DNA from: Lathyrus oleraceus
Lineage: Eukaryota; Streptophyta; Magnoliopsida; Fabales; Fabaceae
Direction: 5' to 3'
DNA: 64,000 nucleotides
Assembly: GCF_024323335.1 (NCBI RefSeq)
Contig: NC_066580.1
Span: forward strand, 440,839,351-440,903,350
Positions 53,279 to 64,000 of this stretch are shown here, piece by piece; the stretch's first letter is position 1, and every line of letters starts with the position of its first letter. The notes under the pieces are model-generated. The model was not told the origin of the DNA. It made no database searches and worked only from the letters and a program-made list of their open reading frames with translations. The position numbers and the translations under genes were made by a program.

Positions 53279-56200
53279 CACCTCAAAATTTGCCCTCCTC
53301 TCTTGGGACTAAGCTTAACATATTGCATTACATTTTTAGGTCATTAGGCATTGCATATTGCATATCATGTGGTTACATTGTGCCAGCCATTCTCCCAAGT
53401 CTTGATCAGAAGATGAGGAAGTCAAGTGCAAGCCTAGGGTTTACTGACTGATCATTGGCCATCTGAGGATTGGGCTATGAATTAGGGTTTCATGATTCTC
53501 CAATGGATGTTGGTCTTCATCTTGATTGCAATGATACATCATCATCATCATGGTTGGATGTCATCAGAAGATTGAAGAAGATACCTTGGGATTAGGGTTT
53601 TGACCACTGGTCAACCCTAATCAGCTGCATTGGGCCAAGCAGGGCTTAGTCAGGAGATGGGGTTTATGATGGATATGGGGTTCATTATATGGTTTTATGG
53701 AGATGATTGAGGCTAGGGTTTCACCCTTGAGCCTTTTCAGTTGGAGATTGGGGCTCAATTTGATCAATGCGTTGCCAATTTCATCTATCAGATGAAAAGT
53801 CAACTGTGGTCAACTGTACATGATCTGATGGATTTGGAGGTGGAAATGAGTTGGATACACTTCATTCATGTTGGAACAAGTGTTATTTGACATCTCAAAG
53901 CTTAAGAATGAAGAAAATCAAGTCAGGACAAAAACTGCCAAAAATAGAAAGTGACTTGTAATTGAAGTTTCCAAAAATGGAAAGTTTTGGACCTCAAAGC
54001 CACGTGTCCAAGGAAGCTTCAAATGAAAATTTGTTCAACATGAAAGTTGTAGATATTGTTCTCACCTTTCCAAAAAGTCCAAGAACTTGAAAATCCCATG
54101 TATGGTTGGAAAGTTGTGGCTCAGTGAAATTCAAAAATGACCCGTAATCAGGAGGCCATAACTTCCACATGCTTTGTCCAAATTGCAAGTTCTTTATATG
54201 CACAAACTCCATTTGACATGTACTTTCATGGTGCATAATTGGATTTTCCCAAAAATGGCCAATGCAAAAAGTCACTTTTCAACTGGACAGCTGAATTGGA
54301 CCAGGGGCAAAATGGTCCAACTCTCAGAATAATTGGAATTTGGAGATGGGACTTTTTGCTACACCTCATAAATGGAATTTAGAGTGTGTTGGAAGCATCA
54401 TTTCATGGCTAAGGCTTTTGGATTGAGATTTGGCTTGAAAAGTGAAAATGCCAAAATTGGACAAATGCATCCACATGGTGATTTTGAGATTTACACAACC
54501 AATGAGCATGAGGCAAGTTTCTACAGCTCACATGTGATAATTGAAAGGTGTATGTGCTGTCAAAACAGGTGGCATGAGCTGTCATAGTGGAATTACATTT
54601 TTACCCCTCACTTGAAATAACCAATTACACTAACAATGCTAATTTGGTTAATCACACACTTAAGCATGGATTAAGCTACCATATATAATCATAATCATCT
54701 GTTAATCATAACAGAATACACAATTCCCCAAATTGGATCTCAAAACTCTCCAAATTCTCAAGTTTTCTCTCAAGAACACAAATCTTCAAATCCAAGTTTC
54801 TTCCTCAAATCTCAACCAATCTTCATGATTCTTGTTGCATTCAACTACAATCATCATCCTCAGCATCTGTTTTGATAGTTTGGAAGGAGAGGAAGGTGGA
54901 ATCGCGACTGTTCAACATCACCTCATCAATGGCAAATCCGAATTATGGACACTAGGAGCAAAGGCGATTGAAGCTAGCATCTCTAATCATCTTCCCTATA
55001 CCTCTTGTGCATCTGTTTGGAAGAAGAAAGAGCAAAGGACCACGTGGATTACACTGCCATAACAGGTTCCTTCGATTTTCGAATCTCATGCCTTGCCAAA
55101 TGTTTATATGTATTCTGTAGAGCATTGAATGTAGATTACGGTGATAGTCTTAGAATTGCGAATGGATGACTGTGTAGGGAGAAATCTAGGATTGAAATTT
55201 TGTGCCAAAACCCTAATCTCTTCGATCCGCTCGATTTAGGAACAATTAGGACATATGGAGTTCGTATTTGGCTTGTGCTCGATTAGACGGTTCGAACGGA
55301 TATGCTCTTGCGTGTTTTGGTGACGATTTAAGATTTTCGTGTTCTTGGCATGGCTGGTTGTGGACGATGAAGTTCTGGAAATATTAACATGTTTGATCCA
55401 CTTTTCCATTTGAAAGTTTAAAAAACGTGTTTCCCTCCCGCGCCTTAATTAATTACAGTTATGCCATTGTGCAATTTTATTTATTTTAATTAATTCTTAA
55501 CAAATTGATAACACCTTAAATAATTCACCAAAAATAGTAAAAAATTCAGAAAAATATGGAGATTTTTTCTATGACCTTATTGTTGAGTGTAGAATTTGTT
55601 TGACCTATTGGTCAAAGTTGTGCATGGCAAAAATATTGTTTGACCTAGACTTATTTCACATGTGCTCAAAATTGATACATTTTACCATTTGGTTCATGAA
55701 ATGCTCATAGTGTTAAATAAATTCTTGAAAATTTTTGTGATGATTCTTGACTGATTGATGCTCATTTCCATGTAAATTTCATGAATTTTTGATACCTGGT
55801 CATTGAGCAGCAAATTATGGAACTTAGGTGTGACAATTTGTGTCACACCTCTTGATGTCAACTTGCAGGATTTTTTTGAGTGACCTATACTTGTTGAAAT
55901 AAAGTGAAATTTTGCATGGTGAATCATTAACATGTTAAGATGCTTTGTGAATTTTTGTGGAATTTTACATTGCATTTTCAAATTGATTGTGATTTTTCAT
56001 TTCTGTTGGTCAAATTTACAAGTTCATGTGACATAGGTTGGTAGATTGATTGAGAAATGCTCATATGGTATTGAATAATCATGAAATTTGATATGCTTGT
56101 AATAGACACATAATGTGACATCCCTGTTTTGGTCTCATCCATTTCTTTTTTGTTTTCAATGAGTTATGATTTTTTGAAGTGGATGTATGTGTTGATGTTG

Positions 56201-58242
56201 TGATTTGGAGCCTATAATTGTGTCTGTTTTTGTTGATTTTCATTGACATGGTTCCATTTGCCCAATTAAGCTCAAATTTGGTGTGCCATACCTGGATTAG
56301 CCCCTGTTTAGGTGTATTTAATTTGAGAATTTTTGGATTTATTTTGATGTGGATTTGAATGTAATAGTTCTGTTTGTATGCTTGGTGCTTCATTTGAACT
56401 AGTTTGCCTTGTTTTGTGCACCACATGAGCATGATGAATGATATAAACATGAGACCAGTGGTGTTTGCTCTTGTTTGACTTTAATTTGAGATTGGTTGGT
56501 GGATACCTTGCTGTTTAGGAATTTTTATTGCCTTTGGACCCTAGGCTTAGCCTAGTGGTCTAGTTGCTTGTTTGCTAATGTTTGCTTGATTTTTCAGGAT
56601 CAAAAGCATAATGCACATGGAGAATGATCCAAATCAATTTTAAATGATGTGGTTTGATGTTTGTACACTAACATAACATTGTTTTGTAGGTGATAAAGCT
56701 TAGGCTTAAGCTTTGAGCTTGCCTTGTGTTGTGTATTGAGTTGTATAGTTTGATTGATTGAACACTTGCTGTTTGGTTTTGTCTGTCTGAGTACTAACTG
56801 TGTTTGATTGTTTCCAGGTACTTTAGTTGCTCAGTTCCTTGTGAACTTTTGCTTTGCTTTGCTTAAGCAACTTGCATAGAGGTATAACTTTCTAACTTCA
56901 TGTAGTCTGGAGACCCGACTGTTACCGGGCCGGGCAAATAAATGTCTGAAGCCCTCCTTAAGAGGCAATGATTGTGGTTGTTTATTTTTAAGCCCAAGCA
57001 GGTGAAAGTCCTTTAAATAAGGCAATTGGTGGAAGGTAGGGGTATGCAGTCTACCCCCCACTATTATGTGAGTCTTCTCCTTGCTCCCATTACATGGTTG
57101 TAGCATTGAGATCAAAAGCCCAAGATCTGTTGTGTCAGAGTCTTCGAGTATAAAAGGGTTCCCCTATTCTGGACCCATGCTCATTTGTCAGCTCTCCCTG
57201 GTTAGGGATAAGAGCTGTGAGGTCCGATCCTCACTTCACCCATCATCTGCTTCACCTTAGCCTCGTAATGGCAAGGTTAAGAGCAAACACAGCCCGTACA
57301 GACGACTTGCTGAGGCAGTCAAACCTATTGTGTGAGCCCCTTGTTTGGCTATAGTGCGTGCTATGTGGATATCTGATTGACATGCTTGTTTGAGATGCCT
57401 GTTCTCATTTGATGTATGATATGATTGTATGCTTGTGTGTTAGCTTCTTTCCTGGTTAGGTTAGTTTGCTTATGCAAGTAGGATAGAGAACCGAACTTAG
57501 GGTAAGCGATGCATGACAACATTAGGCTCGAGTCTCAGCTCCCTAGTTGTGTGTCTTTCCCCGGTTTCTGGTTAGCAATTTAGTCCCTTTCAGGGGAACT
57601 ACATCGCCCTGATCCTCGTGCCAGACGAGGTATGTAGGCAGGTGGTCGTGCGAGACCACTCCGGGCAACCTTTTTCTTTTTTGCGTGTGTTTGTTTGTTA
57701 TCTGATTGCATGTTTGGCTCGGATGCCGACGTAAGTCCAGTAAGTGGCTGTCGGGCTCCACGTTTGCCGTTTTGTGCGTGTTTTGGTTCGGATGCCGACG
57801 TAATTCCATCCAGTGGTTGTCGGGCTCCATGTTTACCACCTTTGTTTGTTTGTGTTGTTTTGTGTTGTTTGGCGTGCGTAAGCCGAACTACAGTGGCTCT
57901 GATTCTCATGTTCAGATGAGATATGTAGGCATAAGGTGCGATACCTTATCGAGCTCGTTCCTCTTAACCCCACCTGCGTTCCCTGTGTGTGTGTGTGATG
58001 TTTAGCAACCTTTTCTTTATTCTAGGACGTGGATCCCGTCGAGTACGACGGACGTGAGGGGTGCTAATACCTTCCCCTCGCGTAACCGACTCCCGAACCT
58101 TTTCTCTCTGGTCGCGAGACCATGTCTTTCCAGGTTTCTCTGAGCGTTTCCTTTCCCTATCTTGGGATAAATAACGCGCAGTGGCGGCTCTGTGTGTGTT
58201 TTGTTTTGAGCTTCGCCGGTTGTTTTTTCGCAGGATGCGACA
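53274..58242 (+). repeat. 5' LTR of Ogre-2 (4969 bp)
   Basis: It starts TGTAACACCTCAAAATTTGC and ends GGATGCGACA, 2 nt before the PBS. No genes are visible. Near the 3' end are two copies of a 69-bp unit with GGATGCCGACGTAA (57721 and 57790). Close to the end it has a 'gagtacgacggacgtgaggg' block that Ogre-1 shares in both LTRs. Confidence 0.9.
54682..54688 (+). promoter_or_regulatory. TATA box of the Ogre-2 LTR
   Basis: TATATAA lies 1408 nt into the LTR, in a position comparable to those of the other two Ogre LTRs. Confidence 0.45.
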
Positions 58243-58244
58243 GC

Positions 58245-58262
58245 TGGCGACTCCACTGGGGA
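58245..58262 (+). other. Ogre-2 primer-binding site (tRNA-Arg)
   Basis: TGGCGACTCCACTGGGGA begins 2 nt after the LTR. It differs from the Ogre-1 site at two positions. Confidence 0.85.
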
Positions 58263-59250
58263 ATAACACATGTAGACCTGTGCTGGTCCATCATCCCTAA
58301 GCGAGTCCTTCCTAGCGTTTTAGGATTAGTTTAGGTTGCTTGTTGTGTTATTTATTGCATTTATTATTCTAACCACTGTGTATATATTTGCATTAATGTC
58401 TGCATGCATCATACTATCATATTGTTGCCGTCCTCTGTACAGGTGGTTCCTCTATTTTGGGGTGGGAGTTACTCGAGGTAAAAGGCCCAATACCCAGGCT
58501 ATGAGTGAAATCTAGGATGATTAGGAATAGAGTGATTCATGGGAAGCGGGTGGTATGGCGCCACTTAGCGGAACATTGATATCACGAGCAGTTCAGACCC
58601 TGGTAGGATATGATCGTTACATACTTCGGGTGTGTATATGATGGTATTCTGCGAAAGGTTATTTATGCTGCGTTTCTCTCGACCTTGCCCTGGCCTAGAT
58701 AACACCCGTGAGTGGGGAGGGAATGATCATTTTAACAGGTACAGATGGTGACTGTTGGTGATTGATGGTGACTCAGACGGTGACTTTTGTTCCGTGGATC
58801 AGAGTCTTATTTATAAGTCGGATTTATGGCCGTTTATTGCCGTGACGCCGGAGTGCTGTCCGTGATTTGTCAGTGGGGATCCGTTTATTTCAGGATTCCC
58901 CGGGCCGAGATATTTATCAGTGGGGATCCGTTTATTTCGGGATTCCCCGGGCCGTTTCAGATGATTGTGGTATCTGCTCAGAGATGGTTCAGTGATGATG
59001 ATGATGTATCTATCTTCCGTTTATTTCGGAACCCGTGGGTCAGAATTGTGTTTGTTTATTCCTCAGATGGTTATGATCAGTTCAGAAACCCAGATTCAGT
59101 GCAGATGATCAGATGGCTTGGAGGATGGCAACGCATTGCATTCATTCATCAGCATCATTACATTTTGCATTAATTGCATCTAACACATGTTTACCCATAT
59201 GCAGGGACAATTTTGATCGAGATTCTGGTTGAGAGACTTTCTGTTCAGAG
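58263..59250 (+). other. Ogre-2 leader between PBS and ORF1
   Basis: I see no gene. It contains a direct duplication with a 47-bp step ('cagtggggatccgtttattt' at 58871 and 58918). Just before ORF1 it has an acceptor-like 'cccatatgcag/g' near 59200. Confidence 0.6.
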
Positions 59251-60951
59251 ATGAGGACCGGCCTGAAATACAACATTGCCTACAGTTTCTTCGATCCAGA
59301 GATTGGTGTGCTGAAGGAGATGATAGCATTGATTACTTCCGACCATATGGGGATGTTCAGAGAGGCATACGGTAGTATCCTGAAGATGGTTTTCAGACTC
59401 AGTGACAGTGATAGGAGTGCCATCCATACTCTTCTCCAGTTTTATGACCCGGGGCTGAGGTGTTTCGTATTTCCTGGCTATCTGTTGGGACCTCTGATGG
59501 AAGATTATGTTAGCATCCTGGGTATTCAGATCCGTGATCAGATTCCGTTCCATGTCACCAGAGCAGAGCCAGATGTCCTTGGGATTTCGCGTGCTCTTTA
59601 TTTGAGTCCGGAAATGGTCAAGGAAGGATTGAAGGAAAAGGGGAAGCTACCCGGTTTTCACTTGAGTTTCTTGGAGGCTAATGCCAAGGAACATGCTGCT
59701 TTGGGTAACTGGAAGACGGTGTGTGCTCTGATTGCTGTGAGCATTTATGGGATGATTCTGTTTCCTAATCAGAAGAATTTTGTAGACCATAATGCTATCA
59801 GATTGTTTATACAGAGGAACCCTATTCCTACTCTGATCGGAGATGTTTACTACTCAGTGCATAACAGGAATGAGAAGAGACGTGGTGGCCTGGTCAGATG
59901 CTGTTCTCAGTTGCTCTTCCGATGGTTTACGGGGTATTTGCCTTCTCGGGGTGCCTTTGTTCAGATTGATCCCAGTGTCAAGTGGTCCTTCAGGTTGATG
60001 GGTCTGCGGGCTGATGATATTTCTTGGACTCATAATGGTTTGGCTGGCCGGGATCTTATATGCAGTTGTGGGAGTTTACCTAATGTGCCTTTGGTGGGAG
60101 TTCAGGGTTGCATTAATTACAACCCAATGCTTCTCAGGAGACAGATGGGGTTTGCTATAGAGGGTCCTCCTCTCGGGCGAGAGATTCAGGAGTCCTTCTA
60201 TTTCCCGATTGATGGTAACCAGACTAAGCTGAGGCAGGTATTGGATGAGTGGCGTGACATTCAGAGGAAGGGTAAGGTTCCTTATGGGGAAGTTAACTGT
60301 CGGTATTTTCCTTTGTTCGCAGATTGGGTGCGAAAGAGGATTGAGGTTACATTTCTACCATTTCCTGGAGGTGATCCTGTGTGTCCTATGATTGAGGGTC
60401 CAAGTTCTTCTGTCAGCATGGAGGAATTCCTTGAGATGAAGAGGGCTAGAGATCAGTTACTTGCAGAGAAAGCTGAGTTGGAGAGAAGTGTTGCTCGTTT
60501 TCAGGCAGTTAATCAGGAGATCAAGGTAAAGATGGAAGATCAAGACAAGCGACATGCTTTGGAGGCCAAACGCTTCGAGATGGATACAGCCTACTATGGG
60601 GAGATCAGCCAAGCTTTAGCATCATCCAACCGGGAGCACGACATCACAAAGGAGAAGCTGTTCAGAGCATCAAAGGTGATTGAAGATGAGAAGAGAAGGC
60701 AAATCCTGGTGAGGGATCAGAGAGATGAGAGAGCCAGAGTCCTCGCTGCGGGGTGGGAAGCGGAGAAAGCAAAGATCAGGGCTGAGAGAGATCACTACAT
60801 GGCTGAGAGAGATCACTACTTCAGGCAGATGAAGATTCATCAGAAGGAGGTTGGAAGACTACAGCAGGAGAACACTGAGCTCAGGTTCGCCGCAGAATTC
60901 GCAAGGATGGAAGATGAGATAGGGCCATCTGTGGGACCCTCATCCAGTTAG
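59251..60951 (+). CDS. Ogre-2 ORF1, protein of unknown role
   Basis: ATG 59251 opens an uninterrupted 566-codon frame (MRTGLKYNIAYSFFDPEIGV). Residues 1-370 form an ordered domain (YLLGPLMEDYVSILGIQI, WKTVCALIAVSIYGMILFPN, FVDHNAIRLFIQRNPIPTLI). Residues about 380-555 are a long coiled coil of Glu/Lys/Arg heptads (MEEFLEMKRARDQLLAEKAE onward). An extra ORF upstream of gag defines Ogre elements; its function is not known. The 'fold, then TLEDxxxLLG-like motif' pattern recalls PMD proteins (LEDVYMLLGLPIEG), which may mean distant relationship. No membrane segment is evident. Its intact state shows that Ogre-2 is young. Confidence 0.85.
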   Translation: MRTGLKYNIAYSFFDPEIGVLKEMIALITSDHMGMFREAYGSILKMVFRLSDSDRSAIHTLLQFYDPGLRCFVFPGYLLGPLMEDYVSILGIQIRDQIPFHVTRAEPDVLGISRALYLSPEMVKEGLKEKGKLPGFHLSFLEANAKEHAALGNWKTVCALIAVSIYGMILFPNQKNFVDHNAIRLFIQRNPIPTLIGDVYYSVHNRNEKRRGGLVRCCSQLLFRWFTGYLPSRGAFVQIDPSVKWSFRLMGLRADDISWTHNGLAGRDLICSCGSLPNVPLVGVQGCINYNPMLLRRQMGFAIEGPPLGREIQESFYFPIDGNQTKLRQVLDEWRDIQRKGKVPYGEVNCRYFPLFADWVRKRIEVTFLPFPGGDPVCPMIEGPSSSVSMEEFLEMKRARDQLLAEKAELERSVARFQAVNQEIKVKMEDQDKRHALEAKRFEMDTAYYGEISQALASSNREHDITKEKLFRASKVIEDEKRRQILVRDQRDERARVLAAGWEAEKAKIRAERDHYMAERDHYFRQMKIHQKEVGRLQQENTELRFAAEFARMEDEIGPSVGPSSS

Positions 60952-61475
60952 ATCTTTCATTTGTGTTGGATTACCGTCAGGATTGTTGACGGAATTCACT
61001 TGTCTGTATTTCTTTCCTATTCTGGAGGATTGTATTTGACTTTATTTGACTGGATGTATGACTATGGCACTGATTGTGCACTTTTGGTTATGTAATGGTG
61101 ATTTTTCATTCAGTGATTGGTTTTCAAGCTTTATTTGCTGTGCCGTATGCACTCACACAAGCACACACATGGTTGGGGGTATCATGCTAAATCACATATC
61201 TCCGATCTGCACGATAAAATCAAACGCTGAATATCAGAATGTTGATGCCGGATTATTATTTGTCTCAATGATACCAGGATCAAGAGACAGAGTGTCCTTC
61301 ATATGGATAGACACTGCATTCATGCATTAATCATAATAACTGTGCTTTATTTTGCAGGTATCTGTTACTAACGTGCTTGTTTGTCACAGGAATCATTGCT
61401 CGCGCTCGAAGGACAGTACCTTTGCACTCGACACGCCCTCACAGATATTATACCCGAAGAAATACTCCCAGACTC
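60952..61475 (+). other. Ogre-2 spacer between ORF1 and gag
   Basis: There is no gene in the first 400 bp. A T-rich run ends TTTTGCAG near 61358. From 61377 the gag frame is already open (GIIARARRTVPLHSTRPHRY) but without an ATG until 61476, so gag may begin upstream through splicing or read from the internal ATG. Confidence 0.5.
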
Positions 61476-63566
61476 ATGGAGCTTCCCAGTGCAGATATGC
61501 TTGAACTGAAGGATAAAATGAACGAGCTGATCAATATAATGCAAGGCTTTGCAATTGGTCAGAAAGCGTTGGCAGATAAAGTTGAGAAACTCGAGCGGGT
61601 TTCTGCTCAGAATAGTGGGGTCAACCTGGATGGAGTCTCCAACCAAGGGCCGGGATCTCGCGATGGTGGGAAGAGAACAACAGTTGGTCTTGTGAATAAT
61701 GCTGGCGCTGCTGGTCAACCTGGGCCTAGTCAAAATATGAAGGACAATTTTGTGCCTCCGTTCTATGGTTTTGACGAAGATCAGGAAGAAGATAGAGAGG
61801 CTGATCAATTTTCTATGCAGAATGAGCCTTTCGTGCCTTACAACATTCCTCCTCAGAACAAGGAAATTCAGCTGCTGGCTGAAAAGATAAAAGTGCTTGA
61901 GAGCTATGCCACGTCGGGGGTGGTGAATATGTCCAACATGGGGCTGGTGGAGGGGATTGTGATCCCTCAGAAGTTTAAAGCGCCGGCATTTGACAAGTAT
62001 AACGGTAGTTCCTGCCCGGAGACTCATCTCCAGGCATTCGTCCGCAAGATCTCTGCATATACGGCAGATCAGAAGTTGTGGATGTACTTTTTCCAGGACA
62101 GCCTGTCCGGAGGCTCCCTGGAGTGGTATACCAAGCTGAAGTCTTCCGATATCAAAAGTTGGCAGGATTTGGGAGATGCTTTCTTTAAGCAGTACCAGTT
62201 TAACGCAGATATGGCTCCGAGTCGTACCCAGCTGCAGGGTATGTCTCAAAAGCACAATGAGGGCTTTAAGGAGTATGCCCAAAGATGGAGGGAACTGGCT
62301 GCGAGGGTGCAACCTCCGCTTGTCGATCGCGAGATGTCCGATCTGTTCATGGGGACCCTGCAGGGGCCGTTTGCAGAAAGGATGGTGGGTTGTCCTGTGA
62401 CCAACTTCTCAGATATAGTGGTGGCTGGAGAGCGTATAGAGAGTTGGTTAAAGCTGGGAAAGATTCAGGGTAATACATCCGCGTCTTCTTCAGGCTCGAA
62501 GAAACCATTTGGTAACAGTAGTGGGCAGAGGAAGAAAGAGGGTGATACCAGCGCCGTGTATACTCAGCGAGGACCCGGTAGGGACCGTTACTTCCAGCAC
62601 AATGCTGCGGTAACAATCCCTGCTGAGCCTCAGTCAGCACAACAGCAACAACAGCAGCAACAGCAACAGAGACAACAACCCTTTCAGCAGAGGCAGCAAA
62701 GGGCTGGTTATCAGATCCGGGGCAAGGCACAGGATCGTCAGTTTGATAGGCCTCCGGTGAGCTATGCTTTCTTGTTTAAGAAGCTGCAAGATTTGGGCCT
62801 TGTGCAAACCAGAACTCTGGCACCTTTGAGACCTGATCAAAGGCCAGCCAGCTATGATGAGAATGCTAAATGTGAGTTTCACTCAGGTGCGCCTGGGCAT
62901 AACATCGAGAACTGTAAAGCTTTTAAGCACACAGTTCAAGATTTAGTGGATTCCAAAGCCATCAACTTTGCACCATCTCCCAATGTCAATGCCAATCCCA
63001 TGCCTGCGCATGGTCAGAGGGGGGTGAATGCAATCTCTGCAGAAAACAGAATTGGGCTGTCTGATGTTAATCGGTTGAAGACGCCTTTGGCTGAGGTCAA
63101 GAGGCAGTTGCTGAGGAATGGGGTGTACCCGGGCTGTGGCTTTGATTGTGTCGAATGCACAGTTTCTGCAAACGGTTGTGAGCTTCTGAGGAAGCGTGTC
63201 CAGGAGCTGATGGACAGTGGTGATGTCTTGGTTGAAAGGGCTGGAGAAGAGAAGGAAGAGGTCTCCACCATAACTATTTACTATGACCCGGTTGATTTGT
63301 CAAACCTTACTGAGGAGGCTCCAGTTACCATCACGGTACCTGGGCCGATTCCTTATGACAAAGATGATGCCGTGCCGTGGCATTATGGGGGAGAGGTGTA
63401 CTGTAATGGAGAAAAAGTTGAAGAGCAATCTGCTAGTGAAACCACCGTGCTAAAGGTGGATAATGCCGGTCCCAGCGGTTTCACTCGCAGTGGGAGGCTG
63501 TTTGCTCCCGATGCTCTGAGGAGGGGGGAAGAAGAAAAAGAGAAAAAGAAAAGGCCGAGGCTTTAG
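61476..63566 (+). CDS. Ogre-2 gag
   Basis: The first ATG is 61476 (MELPSADMLELKDKMNELIN), with an open frame back to 61377. The gag domain has KFKAPAFDKYNGSSCPETHL, FFQDSLSGGSLEWYTKLKSS and YAQRWRELAARVQPPL. A Gln-rich linker (QSAQQQQQQQQQQRQQPF) is encoded by CAG/CAA repeats near 62640. The modified knuckle CEFHSGAPGHNIENC (62871-62915) has His in place of the second Cys, as in Ogre-1. The frame passes the gag-pro boundary (GPSGFTRSGRLFAP) and ends at 63566 in a purine-rich tract, while the protease frame continues one base out of register. Confidence 0.9.
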   Translation: MELPSADMLELKDKMNELINIMQGFAIGQKALADKVEKLERVSAQNSGVNLDGVSNQGPGSRDGGKRTTVGLVNNAGAAGQPGPSQNMKDNFVPPFYGFDEDQEEDREADQFSMQNEPFVPYNIPPQNKEIQLLAEKIKVLESYATSGVVNMSNMGLVEGIVIPQKFKAPAFDKYNGSSCPETHLQAFVRKISAYTADQKLWMYFFQDSLSGGSLEWYTKLKSSDIKSWQDLGDAFFKQYQFNADMAPSRTQLQGMSQKHNEGFKEYAQRWRELAARVQPPLVDREMSDLFMGTLQGPFAERMVGCPVTNFSDIVVAGERIESWLKLGKIQGNTSASSSGSKKPFGNSSGQRKKEGDTSAVYTQRGPGRDRYFQHNAAVTIPAEPQSAQQQQQQQQQQRQQPFQQRQQRAGYQIRGKAQDRQFDRPPVSYAFLFKKLQDLGLVQTRTLAPLRPDQRPASYDENAKCEFHSGAPGHNIENCKAFKHTVQDLVDSKAINFAPSPNVNANPMPAHGQRGVNAISAENRIGLSDVNRLKTPLAEVKRQLLRNGVYPGCGFDCVECTVSANGCELLRKRVQELMDSGDVLVERAGEEKEEVSTITIYYDPVDLSNLTEEAPVTITVPGPIPYDKDDAVPWHYGGEVYCNGEKVEEQSASETTVLKVDNAGPSGFTRSGRLFAPDALRRGEEEKEKKKRPRL

Positions 63567-64000
63567 CCAGGGCAAAAGGGAAGGCTGTGGTGGAGAGTGG
63601 AAGTACTCCTGTGATGACACCGGCGCCTGCGGGGTCGGATAACAAATTTGATGATGAAGCTGAAGAGTTCTTGAGAATCATCAAGAAGTCTGAGTATAAA
63701 CTGGTTGATCATTTGCAGCAGACTCCTTCTAAGATCTCGATTCTTTCACTGCTGTTGAGCTCAGAGGGGCATAGGGAGGCTTTATTGAAAATTCTGAAGA
63801 AAGCCTATGTGCCTCAGGAGATCACAATCAACCAATTGGAGACGGTCGTATCCAACGTGCATGCTAGCCATGGGTTGGGCTTTACTGATATGGATTTGAC
63901 CGTAGATGGAAGGAACCATAACCGGGCTTTACACATTGCAATGGAGTGCAAAGGAGCCGTGCTTTCGCATGTGCTGGTTGATACCGGCTCCTCATTGAAT
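63545..64000 (+). pseudogene. Ogre-2 protease, N-terminal part
   Basis: Shifted relative to gag, the frame reads AEALARAKGKAVVESGSTPV, then EFLRIIKKSEYKLVDHL, SKISILSLLLSSEGHREALL and finally LVDTGSS at the very end of the window. Order and residues match the Ogre-1 protease. The frame change lies in 'gaagaaaaagagaaaaagaaaagg' territory (63524-63553), either an indel mutation or a frameshift site. The element runs out of the window here. Confidence 0.82.

Larger units (their letters stand above)
53274..64000 (+). mobile_element. Ogre-2: Ty3/gypsy Ogre element, 5' half
   Basis: A 4969-bp LTR, a tRNA-Arg PBS, a 1-kb leader, ORF1, gag and the beginning of protease are present. The element leaves the window just after the protease active-site motif. 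The target duplication candidate on this side is CATCT (53269-53273). It differs from Ogre-1 in having ORF1 and in an LTR start of TGTAACACC instead of TGTAGCACC, so it belongs to a different Ogre subfamily, probably the same as Ogre-0. Confidence 0.92.

Noticed and set aside
53994..57115. Short frames on both strands inside the Ogre-2 LTR as host genes
   Set aside because: No recognisable domains, and matching phrases recur in the other Ogre LTRs of the window.

Overview
The window looks like repeat-dense nuclear DNA from a legume of the pea/vetch tribe (Fabeae: Pisum, Vicia, Lathyrus, Lens). The grounds are Ogre-type Ty3/gypsy elements with about 5-kb LTRs, a PBS matching the 3' end of tRNA-Arg, an ORF upstream of gag and a dual RNase H; SIRE-type Ty1/copia elements with an extra ORF after pol; and MULE transposases paired with plant-mobile-domain (PMD) genes. 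I see no ordinary host gene. Nearly every gene belongs to a transposable element and most are broken. The species is inference.

Layout. (1) 1-3137: start of a minus-strand Ogre LTR inserted into (2) 3138-8753, a minus-strand SIRE-like copia (Copia-1) with a deleted pol and a tandemly duplicated LTR end. (3) 8754-15800: an old plus-strand copia (Copia-2), full of stops, followed by an AT-rich 107-bp tandem array between two 260-bp direct repeats (15815-17385). (4) 17386-26262: a MULE/PMD district with two divergently transcribed MULE-PMD pairs in opposite order (PMD-A minus / MULE-A plus; MULE-B minus / PMD-B plus). The district carries five groups of about four short hairpins each. In four groups the arms are separated by exactly 7 nt, and three groups sit just upstream of TATA boxes. 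(5) PMD-B breaks off into about 1.1 kb of apparently organellar DNA with a mitochondrial matR-like stretch, and into that a nearly complete Ogre (Ogre-1, 26692-45717) has inserted with a perfect 5-bp target duplication, CCGAT. (6) 46395-48105: a second, 5'-truncated PMD gene (PMD-C), cut by (7) a minus-strand SIRE-like copia (Copia-3, 48106-53273), itself cut by (8) Ogre-2 (53274 to the end), which has LTR, PBS, ORF1, gag and the start of protease.

How the parts relate. In the Ogres, gag-pro and RT-RNase H-integrase are separate reading-frame blocks. Ogre-1 has a 256-nt GT-AG intron candidate between them whose phase joins the two blocks. Ogre-1 is disabled by three in-frame stops and one single-base frameshift. 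Its long 3' untranslated region holds an exact 39-bp minisatellite of about 26 copies and repeated TCCCCAG(CAG) motifs that match the tRNA-Arg 3' end, so they are complementary to the element's own PBS. Order of events read from nesting: MULE/PMD genes, then organellar DNA at the PMD junction and Copia-3 in PMD-C, then Ogre-1 and Ogre-2. The most unusual signals are the constant-spacer hairpin arrays of the MULE/PMD promoters and the PBS-complementary repeats in the Ogre-1 3' region.
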